Source: Ectobius pallidus (taxonomy: Eukaryota; Arthropoda; Insecta; Blattodea; Ectobiidae). From it: a stretch of 64,000 nt of DNA. Positions 31,345 through 42,610 of the stretch are shown piece after piece. How positions within the stretch are numbered: the stretch's first letter is position 1; every line of letters starts with the position of its first letter. The notes beneath the pieces were generated by a model, which saw nothing but the letters and a program-made list of their open reading frames with translations, was not told the DNA's origin and searched no databases. Both the position numbers and the translations under genes were made by a program. Location of the stretch: positions 55,341,620 through 55,405,619 of the forward strand of contig CAXKWD010000007.1 in the NCBI GenBank assembly GCA_964059195.1, given 5' to 3'.

Positions 31345-33318
31345 CAGTAAAATTCAGCCCAGCAAGTTACTTGCCTTTTAACAGTAGCTTTAAGGGGAAA
31401 TCCTTACATAAACCTGAAATTTTCAACACAGCAGGTGCATAGATGTCTAATCTCACCCCCTCTTAAAGGAAAACCAGCTGTGAAAACCAGTCACCACTTG
31501 TCACCGAGCTCGTGCTTTTCTATCCTACCCTGTGTGAAAGTGTCGCCTCTCTTGTGTCGTATGATTTAGAACTGTATTCCTAAGTTTTATGTTATTCTAC
31601 AATAGTTACATTTCTTTTAAATTTATTCATCGTTTTTAGTTTTTGTGTTTTTGTTTGTTATAGGCCTATTATCTTTAGTTTAAATCTAGTAGGAATAAAT
31701 TAGTGTAAATATTTCAGTTATTGTTGAGCTAAAACAATGGAAACGTCCCCGGAATGCTACAAAAAATGAGTAACTGAAAAAGGATTTTGCATTCTGATGA
31801 AAGAATGATTGTTTTGAATGTCTATTATTACTTTCGAAGTGTATTTTCATTCAGTGTGACCGCAACAGCCACTAAAATTCCCTACAAACTAGTGATGACA
31901 ATAAGGAAAGAACTTAAAATGAAGGGAACTCCTGGAATACAAAACACAAGAATGCAAAAATACGATTCTCACACTGTCTGCAATAGGGCTTCATGTTCAC
32001 ATGTTTTATAAGATAAACACTCTAACGACGCTGAAAACTGTGAAATCAGCCCCTGATATGCCTACTATATCTATTCCCACATTAAAGAGGATAATGCTGA
32101 ATGTAGGCTTTCAGTTCATGAAAAGAAGGAAGAACTCTACGTTAATCAACAGAAATGGCATTATTGCTTGGAGATATAGATACTTGAGGGCTATGAGACG
32201 TCACAGGGCAAACAATAGAAACATTGTTTATACAGATGAAACCTGTTAAAATGCATGCTGCCGCACCTCTAAATCTTGGGTGGACAGAAGGATTCAATCT
32301 GCATCAGAAGCCTGGAAGTAAATTCTAACTACAGGGAATAAAATGTGGGCGTATAATATTAGTCCATGTAGGGAATGAAAATGGTTTCATTCCTGAAGCT
32401 AAGTTAGTTTATCATGGAAAGAAAGATGGCGACTATCATGATGAAATGACTGGACCAATGTATGAAAAGTATTTTTCAGAGAAATTGCTTCCCAATATAT
32501 CAGCGAATAGCGTCATAGTGCTAGACAATGCTTCTATTCATTCCAGGAAGAATGAAAAAATCCCTACAAAGAGCAACACGAAGGGTGTTATTAAATCGTG
32601 GCTAATCTCCAAAGGTATCTCTATCGATGATGAAATGCGTAAGACGGAGCTTGTGGAGATATTGAAATCTGTTCGAACTCGATATGAACCTAAATGTATT
32701 GTCGACGAAACGGCTCGACAACAGGGACATGAGGTTTTGCGACTCCCACCTTATCATTGTTAATTAAATCCCACTGAAGAGGTGTGGAGTCAAATTAAGA
32801 GGAAAGTGTCACAAGAGAACACTACATTCAATATAAATACGGTTCGGGAACTCTTGAAATCTAGTATTAGTGAAGTGACACAACAACAGTCGTCTAATTA
32901 TGTGCGACACGTAAAATAATTTGAACTACGCATGTGGGAAACGGACGGCCTCATGGATTTGAAACACGATAATGTTGAAGAATCTGAAGAAAATAGCAGC
33001 GACGAAAGTGGGAACGAATATGAAGAATTAGGAGTAGTTCCTCTTCCCGATTAATGGTGAGTTTATCATCTACTTAAATTGCTTGTTTTATTTATACTTG
33101 CTGACACTAACTTTTTCAAAGCAGTTGCATAGAGTAAAAGAAAAATATTTTTAGAATAGGTATTACATAGGGATAGAGCAGGTTCTGCTAACCCGTGTCC
33201 TTCCCCCATCCCCCTACTCAAAATTACTGTTAGTTTGGCAACATCACCCTGGTTCAGTGGTGTGAGTTGATTGCTGCCCCATAAGGCTTGTAGTAACTTG
33301 CTGGGCTGAATTTTAGTG
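31345..33318 (+). mobile_element. Second Sailor-like (DD82E-type) element, decayed
   Basis: The ends begin CAGTAAAATTCAGCCCAGC and CACTAAAATTCAGCCCAGC, inverted over about 26 bp. TA lies on both sides (31343-31344 and 33319-33320). The 1.97 kb body holds a broken transposase on the plus strand (about 31787-33053). The terminal sequences differ fully from those of the Sailor element at 11078-14978. Confidence 0.85.
31787..33053 (+). pseudogene. Sailor-like transposase pseudogene
   Basis: N-terminal fragments (31787-32249) end with NIVYTDETC, the first catalytic Asp region. The frame 32446-32763 has SVIVLDNASIHSRK (second Asp), then KGVIKSWLISKGI and VLRLPPYHC. A stop lies at the next codon, followed by LNPTEEVWSQIKRKV with the catalytic Glu. 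I count 83 residues between the second Asp and the Glu (82 in the intact Sailor ORF). The C-terminus is acidic (EESEENSSDESGN), like the other copy. Several frameshifts and stops make it non-functional. Confidence 0.85.
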
Positions 33319-33363
33319 TAGTGTGGACATAATTTTACGAGATTTTACCTCCAGATCAGTAGG

Positions 33364-33494
33364 AGGCAGGAGGTCCCCTATGGGACATATAGTGAAGTTC
33401 CAGGATCATCCGCATTTGGAATAGAAAGAGGCAGTAGGTCCCCTATGGGACATATAGTGAAGTTCCAGGATCAACCTCATTTGGGATAGAAAGG
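33364..33494. repeat. Tandem duplication, 2 x 65 bp
   Basis: Two adjacent units contain GTCCCCTATGGGACATATAG and AAGTTCCAGGATCA. The second unit starts at 33429. A few substitutions separate them. No coding frame. The core CCCCTATGGGACATATAGTG is shared exactly. Confidence 0.85.
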
Positions 33495-33889
33495 ATGAAA
33501 TCTCTGTAATAAAGACCCTTGCTTCTTCTTACAGTCAGAGAAACCACAACGTCTTTTCTCAGAGGTTGTAGTGGTGCAGCCCAAAGGGGTTAAGTTTGTT
33601 TACCATAACGGTACCGTATTGTAAGTCTTGTCTCTTACAGGTATGGAATTTTGAACAAGAATACTTTGTGGGCTCTACACAGAAATTTCAAAATAAATTT
33701 CCCTGACCAGAAAGGAACATTCCTCTGACTACAAGAATCAATGTTTTCAAGATTCTTTGTTTAAAAAAAAAAAAAAAAATCCAGCCTCCTCCAACACCAG
33801 AAAGGAAGCAGAGTTGCCGATCAAACCCGAAAATTGCTTAAACAGTCTTTTTTGTTCACTGAGGCTAATTACTTCACTTCACTTTTATT
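33495..33889. other. Unannotated DNA
   Basis: It includes an A-run near 33763-33779. No gene or repeat family is recognised. Confidence 0.4.
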
Positions 33890-33924
33890 TATGGACGTCA
33901 TACCCGGGGATTTTGACGTCCATA
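33890..33924. repeat. Perfect 11-bp stem hairpin around GACGTC
   Basis: TATGGACGTCA is followed by a 13-nt spacer containing CCCGGGG, then TGACGTCCATA. The arms pair perfectly on either strand. No element boundary explains it. Confidence 0.7.
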
Positions 33925-33980
33925 CATGTGGTTGATGTTATTAAATAAAAGTTATGTACTTTGTATGTATTATCTAACTT

Positions 33981-34330
33981 TTACAGTTTCATTTTGCACT
34001 TATGTAGGAATCTTGATAATGCGCTTGCTGCTTTGTGTGGTTGATCCTCAGTAAATGCTGTTAAGTTCCAAGGGCTGTACCCATATGCTGTACGTAATTC
34101 GTTATAAAAGTCATGAGTTCTAGTATTAGCTTCTGGACAGGAAAAAAGTATGTGTTCAATGGTGCCAAGCTGACCACAGTGGCATTGTGGAGAATCCTTC
34201 CTTTTGATCCTATGTAGATAGTATGGTGTGATAGCCGTTTTGAATTTCACTTTATAGGCTATAAGATGGATATTTCGGAACGAGAAGCAGGAACTTTTAG
34301 AAACCAGGGTTTATCTTGCTTTGGAGGGGT
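33981..34330 (-). pseudogene. LINE ORF2 C-terminal zinc-knuckle fragment
   Basis: The minus strand reads KFKTAITPYYLHRIKRKDSP then QCHCGQLGTIEHILFSCPE, the CCHC-type C-terminal motif of I/R1/Jockey-type ORF2 proteins, followed by about 40 residues to a stop at 33981. Upstream (to 34330) decayed sequence reads PWFLKVPASRSEISI. RT and endonuclease domains are absent. It belongs to a different LINE clade from LINES A-E. Confidence 0.8.
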
Positions 34331-34526
34331 AGGCCTATGTATGTGTAAACGATATGAGATGTAATCTTGTATAATCATTGGCTAATTATTTTCCCTGACT
34401 AACTTATTCCATATTTGATTACAAATTTCCCTGACTTTTCCCTTTACTTTACAAAATTCCCTGACTTTCCAGAATGATAAGTTCTTCATGAGTCTGAAAG
34501 CTCGGAACCTTATAAAACTTGACTCG
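34331..34526. other. Unannotated DNA
   Basis: AT-rich, with a phrase TTCCCTGACT repeated several times between 34390 and 34470. No gene. Confidence 0.4.
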
Positions 34527-34534
34527 GCCGACAG

Positions 34535-34989
34535 TAGGGTGGCCATTTCTAAGATGTCAGAAAGGAGGACACACTTCTTCGGTAATCTTGCACAGTATAA
34601 AACTGCGGGCAGATATTACATGGTATAACCCTGACTAATTTTACTTAATAACTGCACTAAAAGTAGAGAGCTGGACCATCCCCCTGCATTTATATAAAAT
34701 AAATGATTATACACTGCAAAAAGGGATTTTCATCTCTATTTATATTTCTGTCCTTTCTTTGCCATCCGCAGGAGGTTTTTGTTGGTCAGGAATTCCTTAC
34801 ACATGGAATTACTCTCTTCCGAGAACAAATTTTATTAATATGCTTTACCGACCCATCAGAGTCTCGAAAAGGGGGACAAATCAACGTCCGGCATAAAGCT
34901 GCGCCGGATGGAGGACTGCTTAGCAAAAAGCCTTACAGTCCGGCCAAAAGCCGGACGTCTGGCCAAAAGCCGGACGTCTGGCCACCCTA
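34535..34989. mobile_element. hAT-like MITE with 8-bp TSD
   Basis: The ends are TAGGGTGGCCA on both sides, flanked by the exact 8-bp repeat GCCGACAG (34527-34534 and 34990-34997). Near the right end a 19-bp unit containing AAGCCGGACGTCTGGCC occurs twice in tandem. The 95-codon frame across it has no known motif. An 8-bp duplication and TAGGG ends fit non-autonomous hAT elements. Confidence 0.85.
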
Positions 34990-34997
34990 GCCGACAG

Positions 34998-35413
34998 CCT
35001 GAAGAACTTATAATTAGTATTTGCTACAAGAAAAATTCCAATGACTCATATGAATACTCTGAGCTGGTAGTAGGTTAAATTAATCAAGTCCAATTCAAAG
35101 TTAGTAAAGCAGAGAGTGGAAAATATATAGCCTACTCACAATGTAAATTATGCCATTAAAAACAATAAAATCAATGTAATTGACCAAAAACTATAAATGT
35201 TCAGAAAGGAACTGCAGCTTTTTTTTGTAATAATAATTTTCTGTATTCTTTGCAAATCTTTCTGATATGATAAGGGGGAAATGGAACTTTAGATCCCCTT
35301 CGAGTCCCCCACTTAGGTATGGTGCAAGGGTCTTTTTTTATTATGAAATATTTTGTTTTTATAATTGTGAGAAGTTCTGTTGGCATACATGTTACACGGG
35401 TTTTTTTGTTTTA
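34998..35413. other. AT-rich DNA with a GGTGCAAGGGTC repeat phrase
   Basis: No gene. GGTGCAAGGGTC near 35322 and GGTGCAAGGGCA near 35542 flank the TA microsatellite and recur at 56655-56890 with GTGAAATATTATG, so these pieces may be a diverged dispersed repeat. Confidence 0.4.
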
Positions 35414-35427
35414 TATATATATATATA

Positions 35428-35512
<85 letters not shown>
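35414..35512. repeat. (TA)n microsatellite
   Basis: About 99 bp of alternating TA with one GTG interruption. The Tyr-Ile open frames here are artefacts. Confidence 0.95.
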
Positions 35513-35513
<1 letters not shown>

Positions 35514-37487
35514 CCTATATATAATTGTGAAATATTATGCTTGGTGCAAGGGCAACCTAAAGTTCCAATTAGCCATGGTGGGTTCTGCAGATAAAGCATT
35601 ATTACAGTATAGAGAAGAAATTAACACTCTTATTATTAAAAACACAATTATTGTAAGAATACCGACGTCCAATTTTTCGATATTGTAAAATCAACTGTTA
35701 TGTTTTGCCATAAAATTACTAACCGCTATAGTACTGAAAATGACCAAATAACCAGAATAACAGATTTATATAGTAAGAAAAGCGCAAAATATTAGAAATT
35801 CACTCTCCCTTGCAGGAATAACTTACTAGTTACAGCTAATTAGCACTTTCCTTTCCTCAGATTCGATTTTATGTCTACGACCCTACGACCGATTATCGGA
35901 TCAAGCATTGAGCTAGAGACAAATACTCTCAATGGGAACCTTTTGCGTGCAGTTAAAAATTTGTCCACCAGAGCGCAGCAGGGTCTGAGGAGGTCCTGCC
36001 ATCTCGTTCTGCCATATACTTATGCGTATCAATAGATGTGAATAATGTTGACTTTCCTATAAAAACTGGCGATTAATAACGTTTAAGTTATATTCCAGAA
36101 ATCAGATACCTATATTCTGCCTAGGAGAGTGTGAGATCGCCAGAAAAAGTATTGATTTGCTAAAAGAATTAAATAATTAATGTCTGTCTGAAGTAATAAT
36201 TGGTTGTAATTATTAAGTCGAAAAGAACCCGTGGGGTGTGTCAGCAAAAAAAGGAACAATAATTATTTTGCAGTGGCAGAGACATGTGTAGCTTAGTGAC
36301 AAATAATTCAAAATATTAAAATTATTCCTGTGTATCGCGATGACATTTGTATTCGTTAAATGGTGAAGAAATATTTCAAATTTTATGAAACATTTAAAAC
36401 TTGTTGTACAGTACTTCAGAAAGAAAACATCCCATCTTCTTTAGATTTATAACCATAGTCGTAAATATGTTTAAAAGAATTCTTTATACTGTAACTGTAA
36501 GTCATTTTTAAAAAGTAATTTAGGTTCATGGTTGTTTACTTTCACAATATTCTGTATATATTTCAGCTTTCGGTTATGGATTTACTGTGTGGTAAACAGA
36601 TGCTAATATTTGATTAATATAACACAGTAGTTATAGAAAGTAAAGAACTTGGATACAAATGTGTAAATATTTTATTCCTATTATCATTAATATTTTATAA
36701 ATAAATTTAGGTTACGTTTGCTTGCTTCTAAATAATATCCTTTAAAGGCTTACGAATAAGACATGCTCCAGAATTATAGCTGTCATTAAGTTTTTGTGTG
36801 GAAAACAAATAAAAATAAAAGTATTTGAATAGTGTATCATATTAGTAATAGAATGTTCTTTTCATGAAGTCAACGTAATTTGAAAGAAGCTGGAATGTCA
36901 AAATAAGGTAATAAGGAAATGATTTTCTTGTGATTATTACTATAGGCCTAAATGCGTAATATTTTTAACGTCAACGCCCATCCATAATATAGGTTCATAC
37001 TTTTTGTTTTAGAATTATATTGCATAAGTTTCAGAATTATGGCTCGCAGGGAATTGTTATTCATTGTATTGGGTTCTCATATGCTAATAATTCAAAATAC
37101 TATGTTCTCTTCGATTCGAGTTAAAATATCTACGTGCATCGGTAATTCCAGTTCTAATATAGTGTTTTAATATCATTAATGTGCATTATAAAAGTGAGTT
37201 GTATATAATAACAGTGTAGTTGATTTATTTATCTTTTTATTTTTTATTTTTTGTATTTAGAGGGAAAAAATAGCCAGTGCCAATTGCTAGTATAGAAAGG
37301 AAAAATATGCTTTGACGTCTTCTTTAAAATATATACATTTTTTTTAATCTTCAATTTACAAGAACAACCAATGTCTGTAAGAATAATTCAGTTTTGAAAT
37401 TGTTTCAATTTTACGATTTGTTTTAATGTTTGCAATGAAAAAACTTACGAATTTAATCAAAATATTAATAATTTTATTATACAAACT
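35513..37487. other. AT-rich DNA, no feature recognised
   Basis: About 2 kb without a coding frame longer than chance, inverted terminal repeats or tRNA-like parts that I can find. It could be intronic or intergenic single-copy DNA. Confidence 0.4.
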
Positions 37488-37517
37488 AGCTGACCCATCA
37501 ATGCTTCGCATTGTTAG

Positions 37518-37566
<49 letters not shown>

Positions 37567-37746
37567 TTAAGTGAACACAATTTAAAGTCGATTCGATGTA
37601 CTTCTATAAATCATCAGCCGTCCAGCCAACACGGTGGACGTATTTATATTCCACATAACTTACTCCTTCACCCGTAGTTTACTCTGATTATGTCTTAAAA
37701 AATTTAACCTTTCTGTTTCAATTTTGGCAAACATACAGTAAATAGT

Positions 37747-38155
37747 TGGGCGTAGGGGATGCGTTCGCTCGTCTCACACAGCGGGCTCCGATTCGAATAC
37801 TGGTCGGGACAAGTTACCTAGGTAGAGCTTTTCCCGGGATTTTTCCTCACCTGTGAGACAAATGTCTGGGAACTTTAGGCCCTAGTGGTCTCCGGATATC
37901 ATCTGGCAGCCATTATCATCCTCATCCCATCCTCGCCTTGTTCAGAGTGAGTGTGTGAATGATGTATCTCGTCCTATATGTTTGTGTTGTCTCAGAGGTG
38001 GCCCCGGCATTTGGCTGATCACTCATCCGGGAGGCCCTCCATGTCCTTGACTGGTCAAGAAAGTATGTATGTGAGCCATAGATAATCCCTCTCCCGACAG
38101 GTCGCGGCCCTGTAAGGCCCGGGCAACATGGGTCGCTTAAATGACCCCAAAAGTT
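37747..38155 (+). mobile_element. tRNA-derived SINE, longer copy
   Basis: It starts GGGCGTAGGGGATGCGTTCG (A-box side), followed by B-box-like GATTCGAATACTGGTCGGG. The body contains ACAAGTTACCTAGGTAGAGC, GCCATTATCATCCTCATCCC and GGCCCGGGCAACATGGGTCG. It is the same family as 12004-12366. Confidence 0.8.
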
Positions 38156-38239
38156 TGGGTAAAAACTAAGGTAAAAGATAGATAGATAATATGGTAAATA
38201 GAAATTAATCAGGAAATTATATCTATTGATATTGTATGA

Positions 38240-38400
38240 ACTACCTCGGGGTAAAGGTGGCCGGTGCGTAAGGCTGACAACCTTACCACCTTCACGTGCC
38301 GATTGTCTAAAAATCTGGGAGCCTCAACTTCTTGGAACCCTCTGGGCCCCCATGGCTTGTAATAGGGAACACTTTACTTACTATCTTTTGCATTGCAGTC
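38240..38400 (+). repeat. Dispersed ~130-bp repeat, copy 1
   Basis: It shares GGTAAAGGTGGCCGGTGCG, GAGCCTCAACTTCTTGGAAC, CCTCTGGGCCCCCATGGC and an ACTTTACTTAC ending with 57130-57255. The function or parent element is unknown; it may be the 3' part of a SINE or LINE. Confidence 0.65.
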
Positions 38401-38845
38401 CTAGGCTAACTATAAGAAAATAGTTGAACTCTTAAGAATAGAACCCAGGACATTCTAAATTTACTTCATGTCAAAAAAATAGTTGATAATCATTTATAGG
38501 AATTCTATTGGTAGCCTTTCTCATAATTTTGTATCCATTAGGTCTACATGAAATCCCAGTGTCATGCAAAGCCACCTGTGTAGTTTAAAAAAATAATGTT
38601 GTCATGGGGATTGTATGCATGCAGTATGAATTCCTTTTGGTGAATTTCATACCTTTACAACCCTATTTTGGCCTTTATAGGCCCTTAGAGGCCAAAGATT
38701 TTGAAATCCTTTCTTAGTGCGCATCTAGAGCCTAGTAGCAATATGTGTACCAAGTTTCACGTTCCTAGGCTTTATGGTTTTTGAGAAACTGTGATCAGTC
38801 AGTGAGTCAGTGGGTTTTGGCTTTTATATATAGAGATTATAAAAA

Positions 38846-39507
38846 ATGTGAAACAGAAATATGTGAATTTTTGTTGTGAAGTTGATAAATTAAGTAAGTT
38901 GTATTTATCAAATACTGTCCATAGAAGTAATTTTGTATCATAGTTTGAAAGAGAATAAATGGTTGAGTTTCCTGCTGGGCGAACTTTCTGTTTAAAGCAA
39001 CAGAACATAAGTGAATCTTGTCCATTTGATGAAGATATTTGAAACATGGCCTTCTGTTGTAGATAATGAGAATACTATTATACTTCTTGTTAAGTTTTAT
39101 TCTTTGTAAAAATGATTAAGATAGTGAGTCAATTCTGAGGATTTGAAAGTGTTGAGCGAGGAGATTTGAAGGAAATCATAGACTATTGACTATTAGCATC
39201 CGTTTAATCTTCCTTATATTTTATAACCATATATTTCGTAAAGCATATGTGTACACCTCTGTTTTACACAGATGATCGCCACAACATGTTTTCTGGCATT
39301 CTGATTGATGTTTAAATAGTCTGGTCCATTATGTTCAATGGACAGCAGACGACATGCTTGGACCTCTTTTGACCCTGCTGCCACCTATCGGGAGTCGCTG
39401 ACAGAAAGGTTCCCATAAGTACTACCGTCCACTCCCTGTCTTTTTCCGGGACACGCTACTACTAGCGCCGCCAGTGAGCAGGAATGGGCAGTTACTCGTC
39501 AGCTGAT
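38846..39507. other. Unannotated DNA before the LINE C tail
   Basis: No gene recognised. Near 39410-39500 a stretch ending AGTGAGCAGGAATGGGCAG resembles, inverted and diverged, the sequence near 50845-50945, so it is probably an old repeat. Confidence 0.4.
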
Positions 39508-39658
39508 AAGAATAAGAATAAGAATAAGAATCTTTATTGTCATAAACATATAAATACATGCATAGACAGTCGTCATGGTTATAGCCTACTAATATCTTTT
39601 ATAACATTGCAAGTATTCAACATAATATAGCCTATATTCTATTCTTAAGTCACATGAA

Positions 39659-42515
39659 TTACAAATAAAATTCCCAGTTAATGCTAAAAAAATCATTAAC
39701 GTTATACAAACATTCTTTAATCAATATACGCTTGATTTTACATTTAAAATTGGCGTTTGACAAAGATTTGATTTTGGTAGGTACTGTATTGTACAACTTA
39801 GTTGATACATAAAACCAGTTTTTTTGTGAACTACTAAATTGGTATTGTTGTATCCTTATAGAGTTTTTATTTCTAGTGTCATGTAAGTGAATATCTGCAT
39901 TGGTTTGAAAATGTTCAAAATGACTATGGACAAAACAGAGTAAATGTAATACATAAAGGGAATATAAAGTTAATACACCTAAATCAGTAAATAATGGTTT
40001 ACAAGTGAGTCGATGTGGGGCTTTGCAGAGAATTCTAATTGCCCTTTTTTGTAAAATAAATATTTTTTTTACAATAGCTACTTGAACCCCAAAGGGTAAT
40101 ACCATAAGACAATACACTTTGTATTTGAGAAAAATAAACAGTGAGCAGTATATTTTTGTCAACTGTACCACTTAGTCTTCTTAACACATAAAGTCCCTTT
40201 GCCATTTTGTTAATAATAAAATCAATATGGAAATTCCATGATAAATTTGAATCCAAACAAATTCCTAGAAATTTTAGAGTATTATTATGGTTTATTTGAT
40301 TTGAGTTACTTCTACTATAACTAAAAGATATATCGCAAATTTTATTTGTATTGAGGGACAAATTATTAGCAGCACACCAGTCTTGTAATAAAATTAAACT
40401 AGAATCTAACTTGTCTAGTATTCCTTCTTTAGTTTTACAGCTTACTTTAAGACCTAAATCGTCTGCAAACAGCAATCCATTTGTTCCTGCGCTATCAATA
40501 TTTACAGGTAAGTCATTGATATATATGTTAAAGAGTATGGGTCCAAGAATAGACCCTTGAGGAACACCATACTCAACTAACCTGCCATTAGAATAAGTTC
40601 CGTTCTTAAAAACAAATTGTATTCTCTTTGACAAATAGGAAATTAAAAGTTTAATTGAATTTTTATCAAATCCATAATAAAAAAGTTTTTTACTTAAAGT
40701 ACTGTGATTGACAGTGTCGAAGGCTTTTGACATATCAAAAGACCTGAAGCTTACAAGTGAACCTTTTTCTAAGTCATTGACTACATGATCAACAAGCTTG
40801 ATAACTGCATTAGTAGTACTCCTATGAGGTCTATAGCCATATTGTTTATCTGTAAATATGTTTGATTTCTCAAAATAGTTTGATATTTGGCCATGTAGTA
40901 ACGTTTCAAATACTTTAGAGATAACAGGTACTATAGATATCGGTCTATAATTGTTTTCTAACTTTCTATCACCTTTTTTGTACACTGGGACAACTTTGAT
41001 ATTTTTTAGCTTATTAGGAAAAACACAGCCATTTATTAAGCATTCGTTAAAAATATAAGTTAATACTTCACTAATATAAAAAGCAGAGATCTTCATAATG
41101 TAGGAGCTGATGCCATATATGTCTAAGCATTTACTATTATTTAATTGATTAATTTTAGTAAACATGTTTTCCACACTGACTTTTTGAAATACAAAACTTG
41201 TTTCTGTTCTAGGATAATTATTAATATAGAAAGTGCAATCATGATTGCTGATAGGAATACTACTACTGACTTTATTTACATGGTCTATGAAAAAATTGTT
41301 AAACTTATCAGGTGTTATTTCACTAGGCAAGTCTTGTGCTTTACAGTTATTATTTATAAGTTTATTGGTGATCTGCCATATCGTTTTACTTTTATTTTTT
41401 GAGTTTTTAACTAATCCATTAAAATACTGTATTTTTGCATTTTTGATTGCTTGCTTGTAATTTTTTTTCAAAACTTTGTATCTATCCCTTAACTGATTGT
41501 TATTGAAAATCTTACTTAAGTCGTATATCTTGTCACATTGTTCTTTAAGTTTATGTAGTTCATTATTGTACCATTTATTATCAGATTTAGTTTTTTTATT
41601 TCTTGAAGTAATTAGTGGAAAGGCACCATTGACCGCCCACATAAACAAGTCATGAAAAGCTTTAAATTTATCATCTATATTTTTTGGACTATATACCCCT
41701 AACCAATTCATTTCTCTTAACATACTGATAAACAATTTAACATTATCATCATTGACTAATCTTAGTAACTGTTTTGGTGCACTGATATTATAATCATGAT
41801 TTTTACCTGAATTGACATTGAAACTTAATAGAATACTATTATGATCTGATAATAAAGTGTGTATCACTTTTGATGACCATTTAGTTTTGTGTATGTCCGT
41901 TACTATATTGTCAATGCATGTACCAACATTTGTTAGGCCTGGCCTAGTAATTTCTAAGGTAGTAATCTTAAGTCCAAAACAATCAAATAGGTTAATTAAG
42001 TCTCTCTCAAAATTATTTGCATAATTTAGTTGAACATTAAAATCAGCAGATATAATTATATTAAAATTAGGTTTAAATATTAAACAAATAATATTATAGA
42101 GACAATTCAAAAAATTGTTAAAAAAGACAGGGTCATCATTGTAGGGTCTATAGATGGATAGCACAATTATTTTCTCCTTGATTAACTCTACTGCAGCTAC
42201 CTCACACACCATTTCAATAGATAGTTCTCTAACATACTCTTTTTCTTTATAATCAATTTCATTTTTAATAAAAATCGCTGCACCCCCATGTAATTTATTA
42301 GGTCTGGCATAGAATGAAGCAATTGCGTAATCAGGTACAGCCAGAAAAGGGACATCTACATCTTTGAGCCAATGTTCAGCGATAGTTATAACATGAACAT
42401 TATAGGTCGAGCATAATAAGTTTAGATAATCTATCTTATTACAAAGGCCCTGTACATTCCAAAACAGTAGATTAAAATTTAAAACATCATTCACATTTTT
42501 TGTTTGTTGTGACAA
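39659..42515 (-). pseudogene. LINE C ORF2: endonuclease and reverse transcriptase, one frameshift
   Basis: The main frame runs 826 codons from Met 42515. APE endonuclease: LLFWNVQGLCNKIDYL, VITIAEHWL, LHGGAAIFIKNE, LSIYRPYNDDPV, ISADFNVQL, GTCIDNIVTDI and LLSDHNSILLSF (about residues 15-235). RT: VVPVYKKGDRKLENNYRPI, FDMSKAFDTVNHS, YGVPQGSILGPILF and GLLFADDLGLKV (about residues 510-715). Near 40065-40075 an A8 run (T8 on the plus strand) shifts the frame. The C-terminal frame continues with IFILQKRAIRILCKAPHR, HDTRNKNSIR and LYNTVPTKIKSL to 39659. One homopolymer indel is the only break that I see. Confidence 0.9.
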
Positions 42516-42610
42516 TCCTTCTTGGTTATGGTTCTCTTTTTGATCTAGCGCATGAATAGACCTGTTTTTATTTTTATTGAGAAAATTAGGCCTAGTGGTC
42601 TAAGAGTTAC

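Larger units (their letters stand above)
37488..38845. repeat. Dispersed repeat beginning ACTAGCTGACCC, with nested SINE
   Basis: It starts ACTAGCTGACCCATCAATGC, runs into a (TA)n tract (37521-37564), and appears to end with ACTGTGATCAGTCAGTGAG and TTATATATAGAGATTA near 38840. Insect genomes contain many repeats that begin CTAGCTG-CCCG and end in TATATAGATTA; 43917-48297 holds related material. The 37747-38155 SINE and the 38240-38400 repeat lie inside. No ORF. Confidence 0.5.

Noticed and set aside
31108..31350. 80-codon plus-strand ORF next to the second Sailor-like element, possible host exon
   Set aside because: It overlaps a mariner terminus and the Sailor-like end. The part outside both is only 180 bp, is open on both strands, and shows no splice sites or family motif.
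35267..35688. Several Tyr-Ile repeat ORFs
   Set aside because: They are translations of the (TA)n microsatellite.
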